64,000 nt of DNA from Candidatus Aenigmatarchaeota archaeon (lineage in GTDB: Archaea; Aenigmatarchaeota; Aenigmatarchaeia; CG10238-14; SCSR01): NCBI GenBank assembly GCA_016187385.1, contig JACPJU010000001.1, forward strand, positions 268,010 to 332,009, given 5' to 3'. The notes under the pieces were generated by a model, which saw nothing but the letters and a program-made list of their open reading frames with translations, made no database searches and was not told the origin of the DNA. Position 1 is the first letter of the stretch. Every line of letters begins with the position of its first letter. A program made the position numbers and the translations under genes. Positions 16,857 through 25,675 of this stretch are shown here, piece after piece.

Positions 16857-18119
16857 TCAACTGTATATTGAATTCATCACCTGTTCGATAGAAGTCATTA
16901 AAGCACCTTCAGATTTTCCTTTTTTCAGTATCCATTCATATACTTTGAGGTTTAGATCATCATATTTTTCGATGTTAAATCTACTGGGGTGATAATTAAC
17001 CACGAAAACTGAGTGCGTTGATTTTAAAATTTTGAAAGTATCTTCCAGGTATTTTGTAACAGTCTTGAAGTCTTTCACCTGAGTGTCCATTAGGGTCTGA
17101 GGTATTTCCTTAATCCCTAGAATTCTGTCACCTGCTATGACGTTAAACGGGTAAGATGTACCGAACCTGAATCCATATTGGTCTATATATCCGAACGTTG
17201 AATCATATGAAAACCCAGATTTTTCCAATTCAACAAGTGTTTCGGGAAATCCGCCTCTTAAATAATGCGTCCTAACGCCATTTATTTCTGCATGCCTGCT
17301 CAGAATAGATTTTTCCATCTGTATATGATTTTGATCCAATGGTATGAAGGACGGGTGTAATCCTATTTCTTGACCTTTCAACAATTGAAACGTAGCTTTA
17401 GCAAGTTGTCCATTGATGTCAAAATCGGAATCTTTTCTACTCACTAGAAAAAACCAACTAGAATCTGCATTGTATTTTCTTTCCAGATCAAGAACACTTT
17501 GAATCTGATAGTCATTGTTTTTTCCCGAAAATACGCCCTTAATCAATCCTAAAGCTTTTTTTATTTTGAGGTGTGGAATATTTCTAAGGGACTGGTATGC
17601 ATACGTTTTCGAGCGTAACAATCTATCTTCACCAAGCCTGTCAATATCATGGGTCAAGCAGATTGCAAATTCCTTGTTTTTGAATTTCTTTTTTTCAAGT
17701 TTGATGCCGCTTTCTTTCAGTACGGTATACACATTTTCTATGAGTATGTCTATTGAAGGTTCTGCAATCTTTGAATTCACATGTTTGTGTCTAATTCTAC
17801 CATGTTTGTCTTTTCTCGCATTTTTCTCATGTTGAAGGGTTAAATGGTCATAAAGCTCTCTTGGAAGATCGAAATTAAACTCTACAATACTTTTACCATT
17901 TACTTTCTTTTTTGAAAAATTTGGTTCTCCGTATTTTATCTGACATTTTCTGTAGCCAAAATCAATATCTTGCGGTTTGGAACTTGAATGTACGTCCTTA
18001 AACTTAACTATACAGTCATCTAATATTATTTCATTGTTTTTAATTTTGAACTTGGTTGAAAAGCGCTGAAATGCCCACTGTAGTAAAAATTTGCTAATGT
18101 CTGGATTCAAACGGACCAC
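16857..18119 (-). CDS. Polysaccharide-deacetylase-like protein with extra N-terminal domain
   Basis: This 420-aa protein has a C-terminal NodB-like fold. CLTHDIDRLGEDR holds the metal-binding Asp, EIGLHPSF holds the His motif, and THYLRGGFPETLVELEKSGF resembles the Arg motif. The first 130 or so residues form a separate domain seen in capsule-linked deacetylase-like proteins (DUF7033-type layout). The GTG at 18,119 is the apparent start. No signal peptide is visible, so it may act on a lipid-linked or nucleotide-linked substrate inside the cell. Activity on N-acetyl groups is probable but unproven. Confidence 0.8.
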   Translation of the reverse strand: MVRLNPDISKFLLQWAFQRFSTKFKIKNNEIILDDCIVKFKDVHSSSKPQDIDFGYRKCQIKYGEPNFSKKKVNGKSIVEFNFDLPRELYDHLTLQHEKNARKDKHGRIRHKHVNSKIAEPSIDILIENVYTVLKESGIKLEKKKFKNKEFAICLTHDIDRLGEDRLLRSKTYAYQSLRNIPHLKIKKALGLIKGVFSGKNNDYQIQSVLDLERKYNADSSWFFLVSRKDSDFDINGQLAKATFQLLKGQEIGLHPSFIPLDQNHIQMEKSILSRHAEINGVRTHYLRGGFPETLVELEKSGFSYDSTFGYIDQYGFRFGTSYPFNVIAGDRILGIKEIPQTLMDTQVKDFKTVTKYLEDTFKILKSTHSVFVVNYHPSRFNIEKYDDLNLKVYEWILKKGKSEGALMTSIEQVMNSIYS

Positions 18120-18169
18120 TTTTTAATAGTTATTATGCGATGATTTTAAATAATTTGTGATAGTTGAGA

Positions 18170-19111
18170 TCACTGAACTCTTTTTGACATCGGGTTTATT
18201 CCCGGTATGCATGGTAGGATACCGCACATAATGAGATATTTGTTTACTGCCTTCGTGTCTGAAATCTTAGAAGAATGAACACAAAACCAGTTTTTGACCT
18301 TTGTATAATCATGGGTTGATTTAATTCTAGCGAGCCCTAGACTCGATATTTCGAAAACGTGATAGTTCAAGCTTCTTATTGTGGTGTATAAATCATGAAC
18401 CGTAAACCCCGCTCTCGCTAGAAAAGCTGGGTAACATTCAAGCACAATGCTCGGCATGTACTTGTTTATGTAATTTTTTCCACCGAGTAAAATATTCAGG
18501 TCAGAACCTTCGGCATCTATGAAAATCACCTTTGCATCTTTGATAGAATCTGTTATAGAATCTAGTGTAATGCAATCAGTCTCAATTGTTTGGAATGGCT
18601 GTTCACCATCTGCCATAATGTGAGCCAGTCCCGTAGACTCGTTCAAAGGAACCACAAATTTCACTTTTCCCGACTTCTCGCCTAATGCGAGAGGTGAAAT
18701 CATCACATTATTGTACTGGCTGTTGTCAAAAGTTTCCTTCAGCGAATTCAAGTTGGATGGCAATGGTTCGAAAGCGTAAACTTTACCTTCAGCCCCAAGT
18801 ATATCAGAAAATCCGACGGTCTCTGTTCCTATGTGAGCACCTATTTCGACTATGGTATCACCAGGAGAGCATAATGCGACGGCAACAGCCAGGTTTCTCC
18901 ATTCGTTATATCCGTGTGTGCTGAATCTGTAGGCGTGCGGGTCATTTAGACTGTTTGTCAACGGGGAACCAGTTTGTGACCTGACGGTAAATGCATATTT
19001 GTCATACACTGATAATACACGTGGGTATAGAAAATCTCGTACTTTTTGGGATATTATAGGAGGCAAAATCCTACATAAATGCCGGGCTATAACGAAACGT
19101 AACCTTTTCAT
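18170..19111 (-). CDS. FkbM-family SAM-dependent methyltransferase
   Basis: This 313-aa protein has the FkbM layout. The SAM site is PGDTIVEIGAHIGTETVGFS, then VYAFEPLPSNLNSLKETF and the acidic motif VIFIDAEGSDLNILLGG. FkbM members are usually O-methyltransferases for sugars and polyketides and are common in polysaccharide loci. The roughly 65-residue N-terminal stretch is basic and without clear motif. The gene stands alone on its strand between the deacetylase-like gene and the divergent epimerase. Confidence 0.87.
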   Translation of the reverse strand: MKRLRFVIARHLCRILPPIISQKVRDFLYPRVLSVYDKYAFTVRSQTGSPLTNSLNDPHAYRFSTHGYNEWRNLAVAVALCSPGDTIVEIGAHIGTETVGFSDILGAEGKVYAFEPLPSNLNSLKETFDNSQYNNVMISPLALGEKSGKVKFVVPLNESTGLAHIMADGEQPFQTIETDCITLDSITDSIKDAKVIFIDAEGSDLNILLGGKNYINKYMPSIVLECYPAFLARAGFTVHDLYTTIRSLNYHVFEISSLGLARIKSTHDYTKVKNWFCVHSSKISDTKAVNKYLIMCGILPCIPGINPMSKRVQ

Positions 19112-19246
19112 GGATTCACATTTATGTGTATGATTTTAATCTTATAATCTTAAAAGTACCTCTGTAATGCGTATTTAAATTTTCGTTCGATAATCATAAT
19201 GTGACAAAATTGAGATGTCTGAAGACATGGTAACAAGTGGTAGAAA

Positions 19247-20119
19247 ATGAAAATTCATGTTACAGGAGCAAATGGTCTTTTGGCCAAGTACGTCATTGAT
19301 GCGTGTAAGATATTTGGCACGGTTGACGGAACCGATGTCGACACTATGGACATAACAAATTTCGAAAATGTGCTTTCACATCTAAAAAATAACACACCAG
19401 ATGTTATAGTGCATTTGGCCGCACTTCAGGGCAGGACAGCCAGTCGCGAAAATCCGTCCAAATTTTTCACTGTAAACGTGTCAGGAACTCTGAACTTGAT
19501 GGAAGCGTGTCGCCAACTTGGTATCAAAAAATTCGTCCTCATGTCTTCTTTAACAGTACATGGAAAGAGTGAAATTCCTGTCGACGAAAACTCTCCGATA
19601 TTACCACTCCATCCTTATGGTGCCAGCAAGGCCGCTGCCGAATTGGTTGTCAGGTCATATTCAAAGTCATTCGGTATACATGCCTTCATAATGAGACCAA
19701 ATTACATTTCAGGTAAAATATATGATAGCTATAAGGAAAATATAATTTACAATTTTGTCGACAACATCGAAACCAATGGTCTTGTTGAATTGGCTGGTGA
19801 CGGACGCTTTCAAAGGGAATGGGTACATGCGAGTGATATAGCAGAAGCGATAAAGCTTGCTTTGTTATCTGAAATTGATGGGTGCGAGACATTTATCTTG
19901 TCCGAGACTGAGAATAGGATAAGCATGATGGAATTGACAAATAAAATTATCAAACTTGCTGGAAAGGGGCGAATTGCCACCAAACCTGAAATAGAAGGGT
20001 TTAGCTTGATATCGTCCAACAAAAAGGCGAAAGAGATGTTGAATTGGAAACCAAAAGTGGGCATAGACGAAATAATTGAGGAAGTTTTTAATGGCTACCG
20101 AGAAAACCACCAGAGATAA
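19247..20119 (+). CDS. NAD-dependent sugar epimerase/dehydratase (extended SDR)
   Basis: This 290-aa protein has TGANGLLAKYVIDA (GxxGxxA-like nucleotide motif), MSSLTVHG (catalytic Ser region) and YGASKAAAELVV (YxxxK). The reaction is probably epimerisation or reduction of a nucleotide-linked keto sugar. It overlaps the following SDR by 29 bases, so the two are co-translated. The pair lies just before the heptose genes and might act on a GDP-heptose or a neighbouring dTDP sugar. No motif distinguishes these. Confidence 0.85.
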   Translation: MKIHVTGANGLLAKYVIDACKIFGTVDGTDVDTMDITNFENVLSHLKNNTPDVIVHLAALQGRTASRENPSKFFTVNVSGTLNLMEACRQLGIKKFVLMSSLTVHGKSEIPVDENSPILPLHPYGASKAAAELVVRSYSKSFGIHAFIMRPNYISGKIYDSYKENIIYNFVDNIETNGLVELAGDGRFQREWVHASDIAEAIKLALLSEIDGCETFILSETENRISMMELTNKIIKLAGKGRIATKPEIEGFSLISSNKKAKEMLNWKPKVGIDEIIEEVFNGYRENHQR

Positions 20120-20849
20120 AGTCATTATAATCACTGGATCCAGCCGCGGAATAGGATACCACTTGGCGAACCGTTTCATAGAATCCGGGTTCAAGGTAAT
20201 TGGGGTAAGCAGGTCTGGAACTAGCATAAAGCACAATAATTTCCAGGATGTGATAATGGACGTCAGCAATTTATCTGAGATAGAAAATCTGGGAAATGAA
20301 ATTGATTTATCATCCGTTCATGGAATAATAAACAATGCTGGTATGCATGGCCCGCTTGGACCATTTGAAAAGAACGACATGACAAAATGGGTGGAAACGT
20401 TTTATGTTAATCTCTTTGGCGGGGCTGCCTTGACGCAGATGTGCATACCGAGCTTGAAGAAAAATAATGGTTTTGTGATTTTCCTTTCTGGCGGTGGATC
20501 AGGATTTGCCAAGCCCAATTTTAGTGCATATAGTGTGAGTAAAACTGCGGTGGTTCGTTTAGCTGAAAATCTGGCAAAAGAATTGAATCCAGATGTTTTC
20601 GTTTACTGCGTCGCACCTGGCTCGAATAGAACAGAAATGCTGGAGGTGGCTATTAAAGCTGGTGACGATGTCAAAGAGAAGGATGTAGTTGATTTTAAAG
20701 AACCTGAGGATTTATGTTTGTTTCTCGCCGATAACAAGGACTTGAGATATTCTGGGAAATTCATACACGTCAAAGACAATTACAAGAACTGGGGAGAAAA
20801 GGAATTTTCTGACGAGATGTACAAATTGCGCAGGTTAAAAGTCTTATGA
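20091..20849 (+). CDS. Classical short-chain dehydrogenase/reductase
   Basis: This 252-aa protein has ITGSSRGIGYHLANRF (cofactor motif), IINNAGMHGPLG (NNAG) and YSVSKTAVVRLAENLAKEL (YxxxK). It is the length of a classical SDR. The ATG at 20,091 has GAGG nine bases upstream and makes a 29-base overlap with the preceding epimerase; a further in-frame start at 20,076 lies inside that gene. Its tail of about 30 residues after the Rossmann core is basic. It probably reduces a keto-sugar nucleotide, though the substrate is unknown. Confidence 0.88.
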   Translation: MATEKTTRDKVIIITGSSRGIGYHLANRFIESGFKVIGVSRSGTSIKHNNFQDVIMDVSNLSEIENLGNEIDLSSVHGIINNAGMHGPLGPFEKNDMTKWVETFYVNLFGGAALTQMCIPSLKKNNGFVIFLSGGGSGFAKPNFSAYSVSKTAVVRLAENLAKELNPDVFVYCVAPGSNRTEMLEVAIKAGDDVKEKDVVDFKEPEDLCLFLADNKDLRYSGKFIHVKDNYKNWGEKEFSDEMYKLRRLKVL

Positions 20850-21866
20850 AGGAATATTGTTCAACCATCTCAAGTTTGTGTCTAGCCTCGAAGTTTCTAT
20901 TAGGTACTTTATCTGCTTCAACCTGTTATATTTTCGCGAATCAAATTCTGAATGATTAAGACCCAGTTCGGTCAGATTTTTTACAAGTTCTTTGACGCTC
21001 TTCTCGAGAGGCCACTTTATTTTAAAGTTCAAATCATTTTTAATCTTGTCGCAGTTGACCCTGTAACTTCGGCTGTCGGGATCTTGGTTTTGGAATTCGA
21101 CATCACAGTCTACATTATCTCTGATTACTTCTGCGATGTCTTTTATTTGATAATTTTCGTCGGTCGAGCCTATGTTGTATAATCTGCTGGGTATGCTTTC
21201 CGCTTCAAGTGCAAGCAAAAACGCTGAACAGTTGTCCTCTACATGCACTGTCGGCCGCCACGGGGTTCCGTCTGATTTGATTGATATTTTCCCTGTAGTC
21301 AATGCTAGACCTGTCAGGTTATTGACGACGAGGTCAAAACGCAATCTAGGTGCCAAACCATTAACAGTGGCACTTCTGAATAATACTATGTTAAAGTCGT
21401 TTGACGCTAGTTTAAGAATTTCATGTTCCGCCAGGGCTTTTGATTGTGCGTATGCTGTTATTGGGTTTAATTTGGAATTTTCGTCGACTATGCCCGTATT
21501 ATTTATCCCGTAACTGCTGCAGGAAGATGCGAATATAAATTTCCCTATGTTTGCTTTTTTGGCCAGCGCTGCTAAATTCAAAGAGGCCTTAAAATTTATG
21601 TCCATTGTTATTTCTGGGTTGAAAAAACTAAGCGGATCGTTCGACATTGCCGCGAGATGGAGTATGGCATCGACATTCTGCAAATCAATGCTGGAAATGT
21701 CCCGTACATCTTTTCTGATTATGGGTATCTCGATGTTAGGATCGACTATGTTGCAATCTCCGTAGTATCCTGTATCCAAGCCTGTTACGTCGTAACCCTT
21801 TTCGACGAGTTGCCTTACGAGAACTGTTCCTACATATCCTTCACTGCCTGTAACCAAGACTTTCAT
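20844..21866 (-). CDS. NAD-dependent nucleotide-sugar epimerase
   Basis: This 340-aa extended SDR has VTGSEGYVGTVLVRQL (TGxxGxxG with Glu), FASSCSSYGINN and YAQSKALAEHEILKL (YxxxK). The C-terminal WPLEKSVKELV is typical of sugar-nucleotide epimerases and reductases in S-layer and LPS loci. It is downstream of an RmlC-like cupin on the same strand and next to the GDP-heptose genes, so the cupin plus this protein could be an epimerase-reductase pair acting on a keto-heptose or on dTDP-4-keto-6-deoxyglucose. It overlaps the convergent SDR by six bases. Confidence 0.87.
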   Translation of the reverse strand: MKVLVTGSEGYVGTVLVRQLVEKGYDVTGLDTGYYGDCNIVDPNIEIPIIRKDVRDISSIDLQNVDAILHLAAMSNDPLSFFNPEITMDINFKASLNLAALAKKANIGKFIFASSCSSYGINNTGIVDENSKLNPITAYAQSKALAEHEILKLASNDFNIVLFRSATVNGLAPRLRFDLVVNNLTGLALTTGKISIKSDGTPWRPTVHVEDNCSAFLLALEAESIPSRLYNIGSTDENYQIKDIAEVIRDNVDCDVEFQNQDPDSRSYRVNCDKIKNDLNFKIKWPLEKSVKELVKNLTELGLNHSEFDSRKYNRLKQIKYLIETSRLDTNLRWLNNIPS

Positions 21867-21892
21867 TGGACCTACTTCCCATAATCAAACAT

Positions 21893-22342
21893 CTAACCGT
21901 GTTTTACGTCCCAATTATATGGAATGCTTTTATCGAACGGGTCGATTCTTTTTATTTCGGTTGGGTCGTGGGGTATTGTCGCACAGTTTGCCAGAATAGT
22001 TCTTTCGTTCCCAACAGCCTTAAACCCGTTTGCGACACCAGGAGGTATCTGAACCAGGACATAATTATCATCGCCCAAAAAGATTTCCATCAGCTCGCCT
22101 TTAGTTGGAGAGTCTTCTCTCATATCGTACAAAACGAGCTTTGCCCTGCCGGAAACTACTGCGTTGTTTACAACCATTTTAGTGTGAACATGCCATCCCT
22201 TTATGACGCCTGGATAAATTGTGGAAAAGTAAATCTCTCCGAATTGTATGAAATGGGGATCGGTCGATTTCAGCATGTGCATGACAGTACCTCTTTCGTC
22301 CGGAATCTTCTTTAAAGGCACTATTTTCACGTCTTTTATCAT
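21893..22342 (-). CDS. RmlC-like cupin epimerase
   Basis: This 149-aa protein has a single cupin domain with GWHVHTKM (metal or substrate His), VSGRAKLVLYDMREDSPT and IPPGVANGFKAV, all features of dTDP-4-keto-sugar 3,5-epimerases and related isomerases. The ATG at 22,342 has GAGTGA five bases upstream. It is divergent from the heptose operon and followed by an epimerase. It is shorter than classical RmlC (about 180 aa). It is one of three RmlC-like cupins in the locus, so each may serve a different sugar. Confidence 0.85.
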   Translation of the reverse strand: MIKDVKIVPLKKIPDERGTVMHMLKSTDPHFIQFGEIYFSTIYPGVIKGWHVHTKMVVNNAVVSGRAKLVLYDMREDSPTKGELMEIFLGDDNYVLVQIPPGVANGFKAVGNERTILANCATIPHDPTEIKRIDPFDKSIPYNWDVKHG

Positions 22343-22417
22343 GAAATTCACTCTAAGTCAAATATTCTTCAGTTACATTTAAATCTTTAATATCGCCGAT
22401 ACAATTTACGAGGTTAT

Positions 22418-23614
22418 ATGAGCTCTATAAAACAAGCGGTTATTCTAGCTGGTGGTTTGGGGACAAGGTTAAGACCATTGACGTACGATACTCCAAAACC
22501 GATGGTGAATGTGAACGACAGGCCTTTCCTAGAGTACCTGATAGAATTGTTAAGAGATAATGACATTAAAGATATTGTTCTGTGTCTAGGGTATCTGCCG
22601 GAAAAGGTGATGCAACATTTCGGGGATGGCTCCAAGTTCGGAGTAAAAATCACGTATTCGATAGGAGATGTCTCGTTTGATACTGGAAAAAGATTGAAAT
22701 TGGTAGAACCATTCTTGGACAAGACGTTCCTTCTTATGTATTGCGACAATTACTGGCCTATGCAGATTGAAAAGATGCTCGATGTTTACCAAACCAAGAA
22801 ATCTTCCGCCCTTATTACGGTCTACACAAACAAATACGGTATAACGAAAAATAATGTCTTGGTCGACGATGACGGTTATGTGATTAAATATGACAAAAAC
22901 AGGGAAGATCCGGGATTGAACGGCGTTGAAATAGGATTCATGATAGTCGACAAATCTGTTTTAGGGATGATAGGGGATGAAAATTGTAATTTTGAAGAAA
23001 AGATCTTTCCACTATTAGCCGGCACTAGAATGATGGCGTCCTATAAAACAGATCATAGATACTACAGCATAAGTACGCAAGAAAAACTCAAGATAACCGA
23101 AGAATTTTTCAAACCCCAAAAAATAATGTTTCTTGACAGGGATGGTATTATCAATAAAAGACCTCCAAAAGCAGACTATGTAAAAAAGTGGTCTGAATTT
23201 ACGTTCATGCCTGACGCGATTGAAGCGTTAAAAATACTGAAGGATAATGATTTCAAAATAATTGTTGTTACTAACCAACCTGGAATATCACGGGGTCTTA
23301 TGACAAAAAGTGATTTGGATGAAATACACGAAAATTTACATCTTCATCTGGAAAGGAATAACACAAGCGTAGATGCGATATACACTTGCCAACACGGATG
23401 GGACGAGAATTGTGAATGTAGAAAACCAAATGCTGGCTTGTTTTTCCAAGCGGCTAACGATTTTAATATTGACTTGACGAAAGCGTTTATGATAGGCGAC
23501 GACGAGAGGGATTTGGAAGCGGGATCAAAGGCGGGTTGCAAATCGTTTCTAGTCTCTGATGATAACAGTCTTTTGAAAATAGTTAAATCTTTAATTTCAA
23601 CCAATATGGAGTAG
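22418..23614 (+). CDS. Fused heptose-1-phosphate guanylyltransferase and heptose bisphosphatase
   Basis: This 398-aa protein joins two enzymes. Residues 1 to about 225 are a sugar-1-phosphate nucleotidyltransferase (VILAGGLGTRLRPLTYDTPK). Residues about 235-398 are a GmhB-type HAD phosphatase (MFLDRDGIINKRPP, NQPGISRG, IGDDERDLEAG) with its zinc site in CQHGWDENCECRKP. In the GDP-D-glycero-alpha-D-manno-heptose pathway these are HddC and GmhB, which are separate proteins in the classic bacterial route. A GAGGT ribosome-binding site lies just upstream of the ATG. The kinase and isomerase follow immediately, which supports the assignment. Confidence 0.9.
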   Translation: MSSIKQAVILAGGLGTRLRPLTYDTPKPMVNVNDRPFLEYLIELLRDNDIKDIVLCLGYLPEKVMQHFGDGSKFGVKITYSIGDVSFDTGKRLKLVEPFLDKTFLLMYCDNYWPMQIEKMLDVYQTKKSSALITVYTNKYGITKNNVLVDDDGYVIKYDKNREDPGLNGVEIGFMIVDKSVLGMIGDENCNFEEKIFPLLAGTRMMASYKTDHRYYSISTQEKLKITEEFFKPQKIMFLDRDGIINKRPPKADYVKKWSEFTFMPDAIEALKILKDNDFKIIVVTNQPGISRGLMTKSDLDEIHENLHLHLERNNTSVDAIYTCQHGWDENCECRKPNAGLFFQAANDFNIDLTKAFMIGDDERDLEAGSKAGCKSFLVSDDNSLLKIVKSLISTNME

Positions 23615-23620
23615 ATAAGA

Positions 23621-24604
23621 TTGATAATAGCTAGAGCACCGTTCAGAATAAGTTTTGTAGGCGGGGGTACTGATATAGCGGAATTTTACAGAAATGAACC
23701 TGGAGCTGTCGTCAGCACTGCGATAAACAAATATGTCTACATAACAGTCAACCCCAATCCTGGTATACACCCGTTCAAATTCAGAGTAGCGTATTCTGTA
23801 ACTGAAAATGTCAATGAAATCGAGGCCATCCAGCATCCGATAGTAAAGGAGGCGCTCAGATTGCTGGACTACAACAAACCAATTGAAATAACAAATGTTG
23901 CGGATTTCCCGGCTAAATCCGGTTTGGGGTCGTCAAGTACATTTGCTGTTTGTTTGTTGCACGCTTTGCATGCATTGAAAGGCGAACATGTCACAAGCGA
24001 ACAGCTCGCACGAGAGGCTCATCAGATAGAAGTTGATATTTTAAAACGTCCTATAGGAAAGCAGGATCACTACGCATCTGCGTATGGTGGTTTGAATCAC
24101 ATTCAGTTCATGCCAGATGAAACAGTTAAAATAAATCCGATAATATGTAGCAAGAAAGTTAGGTCTGAATTGTTTGACAACCTTATGATGTTTTTCACTG
24201 GGATAACCAGGGATGCTGGGTCTGTATTGAAAGAACAGGTTCAAAATACGCCTCAAAGGCTGGAAATCTTAAGATATATGCGCGACATGACTGGTAAGGT
24301 AATAAATATCATGCAGGACGGTAATGACTTGAGTGAAATCGGAAGGATTTTACACGATGGGTGGATTGCGAAAAAGAAGCTCGCCAGCACAATATCAAAT
24401 GATATTATAGATTCGTACTACGAAGCCGCTAGATTGGCCGGTGCACTAGGCGGTAAGATTCTTGGTGCCGGCGGGGGTGGGTGTCTGTTGTTGTTCGTAG
24501 AAAAGGAAAATCAAGATAATGTAAGAAATGCTTTGAAAAGTTTGACTGAATTGGAGTTCAATTTCGAACCTGAGGGAAGTAAAGTAGTTTACATTAGCGA
24601 CTAG
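23621..24604 (+). CDS. hddA: D-glycero-alpha-D-manno-heptose 7-phosphate kinase (GHMP family)
   Basis: This 327-aa GHMP kinase starts from TTG as MIIARAPFRISFVGGGTDIA, the signature N-terminus of the heptose and fucose kinase group. The ATP loop is KSGLGSSSTFAVCLLHAL and the third motif is GKILGAGGGGCLLLFV. It phosphorylates C1 of heptose-7-phosphate. It lies six bases after the fused HddC-GmhB gene and 12 bases before gmhA. This complete set makes the heptose kinase call much more likely than galactokinase or mevalonate kinase. Confidence 0.9.
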   Translation: MIIARAPFRISFVGGGTDIAEFYRNEPGAVVSTAINKYVYITVNPNPGIHPFKFRVAYSVTENVNEIEAIQHPIVKEALRLLDYNKPIEITNVADFPAKSGLGSSSTFAVCLLHALHALKGEHVTSEQLAREAHQIEVDILKRPIGKQDHYASAYGGLNHIQFMPDETVKINPIICSKKVRSELFDNLMMFFTGITRDAGSVLKEQVQNTPQRLEILRYMRDMTGKVINIMQDGNDLSEIGRILHDGWIAKKKLASTISNDIIDSYYEAARLAGALGGKILGAGGGGCLLLFVEKENQDNVRNALKSLTELEFNFEPEGSKVVYISD

Positions 24605-24616
24605 TGAGTTGATGTT

Positions 24617-25219
24617 ATGCAGAATGAGACAGATACAAAACTGATAGCAAAAGGGTACTTGGATGATTTAAAAAGGATAGCCGATTTAGTATCATTGGAT
24701 GACATACAGAACGTTGTTAACGTCTTGGTTAATGCATATAAAAATGACAAGCGGATTTTCATTTTTGGAAATGGAGGAAGTGCGGCAACTTCATCCCATA
24801 TGGCGTGTGATATTGGAAAGGGAACTTTGAAAGACGTTCGAGATAGAAACGAAAAAAGGTTTCATGTGATTTCACTGAATGACAATATACCACTGATGAC
24901 TGCTATCGCAAATGACATTTCTTATGACGAGGTATTTGCGCAGCAATTAAGAAACCACTTGCAGGAGGGAGATATTGTAATAGGTATATCTGCGAGTGGA
25001 AACAGCCCTAATGTATTAAAAGCATTTTCATATGCAAATGAAACAAGAGCCGTAACTATTGGTCTTTTGGGATTTATGACTGGCGGTAAGGCGAAAGATT
25101 TGGTGAACCATTCGATTATAATAAAATCAAACAGTTATGGAATAGTTGAGGATTTTCACATGGTTTTGAACCACATATTTACTGCGTGTCTATCCAATAT
25201 GAAAAAAAACGGATTATAA
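24617..25219 (+). CDS. gmhA: Phosphoheptose isomerase (SIS domain)
   Basis: This 200-aa SIS-domain protein converts sedoheptulose-7-phosphate to D-glycero-D-manno-heptose-7-phosphate. Motifs are IFGNGGSAATSSHMACDIGK, LTAIANDISYDEVF-like sequence and GISASGNSPNVLKAF. It is the last gene of the heptose operon, in the order HddC-GmhB, HddA, GmhA, and ends four bases before the convergent cupin gene. With the two preceding genes it gives all four steps to GDP-heptose. Confidence 0.93.
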   Translation: MQNETDTKLIAKGYLDDLKRIADLVSLDDIQNVVNVLVNAYKNDKRIFIFGNGGSAATSSHMACDIGKGTLKDVRDRNEKRFHVISLNDNIPLMTAIANDISYDEVFAQQLRNHLQEGDIVIGISASGNSPNVLKAFSYANETRAVTIGLLGFMTGGKAKDLVNHSIIIKSNSYGIVEDFHMVLNHIFTACLSNMKKNGL

Positions 25220-25222
25220 TTT

Positions 25223-25675
25223 TCATTCAGTTATCTTCCATACGTCACCATAGTAATCGGGTGGTACTCTAACATAATCTGGGTTGTCCTTATCGTACGG
25301 TTTGCTCGCAAGACCAACGAATTTTGTATCGTCCACCATAGTTATATGACCATGTTGGACATTCGGCGGGACTATTAAAAGTTTCGGCTCCTTCTCAGAC
25401 AATATAATCTCATCTATTTTTTTATAAGTTGTGCTGTCAGGCCTTTCGTCGACCAAGACAAACTTGACTTTACCTTGGAGCACGAAAAAACTATCCCACA
25501 TTTTCATGTGCTTGTGGAATGCACGTATTGTTCCTTTCTTCGGGCTATACACCAAATAAGTCTCCTTCACTGTTGCATCTGGAACATCGGGCCTTCCGAG
25601 ACTTGCAAAAACTATAAGATATCCCCTTTCGTCCGTGTTAGTTTTCAACGATTTTAATTCAACGTCATTTATCAT
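25223..25675 (-). CDS. RmlC-like cupin epimerase
   Basis: This 150-aa cupin shows RAFHKHMKMWDSFFVLQGKV and VPPNVQHGHITM, the beta-barrel and substrate histidines seen in dTDP-4-keto-rhamnose 3,5-epimerases. It immediately follows the RmlD-like gene with no gap, in a minus-strand run with the nucleotide-sugar dehydrogenase and RmlB. A role as the 3,5-epimerase of the dTDP-rhamnose route fits, but another RmlC-like protein precedes RmlB in the same run, so the division of labour is unclear. Confidence 0.85.
   Translation of the reverse strand: MINDVELKSLKTNTDERGYLIVFASLGRPDVPDATVKETYLVYSPKKGTIRAFHKHMKMWDSFFVLQGKVKFVLVDERPDSTTYKKIDEIILSEKEPKLLIVPPNVQHGHITMVDDTKFVGLASKPYDKDNPDYVRVPPDYYGDVWKITE

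Noticed and set aside
23621-24604. Galactokinase or mevalonate kinase
   Set aside because: The N-terminal RAPFRISFVGGGTD and the direct neighbours (GmhA, GmhB, nucleotidyltransferase) fit the heptose kinase.
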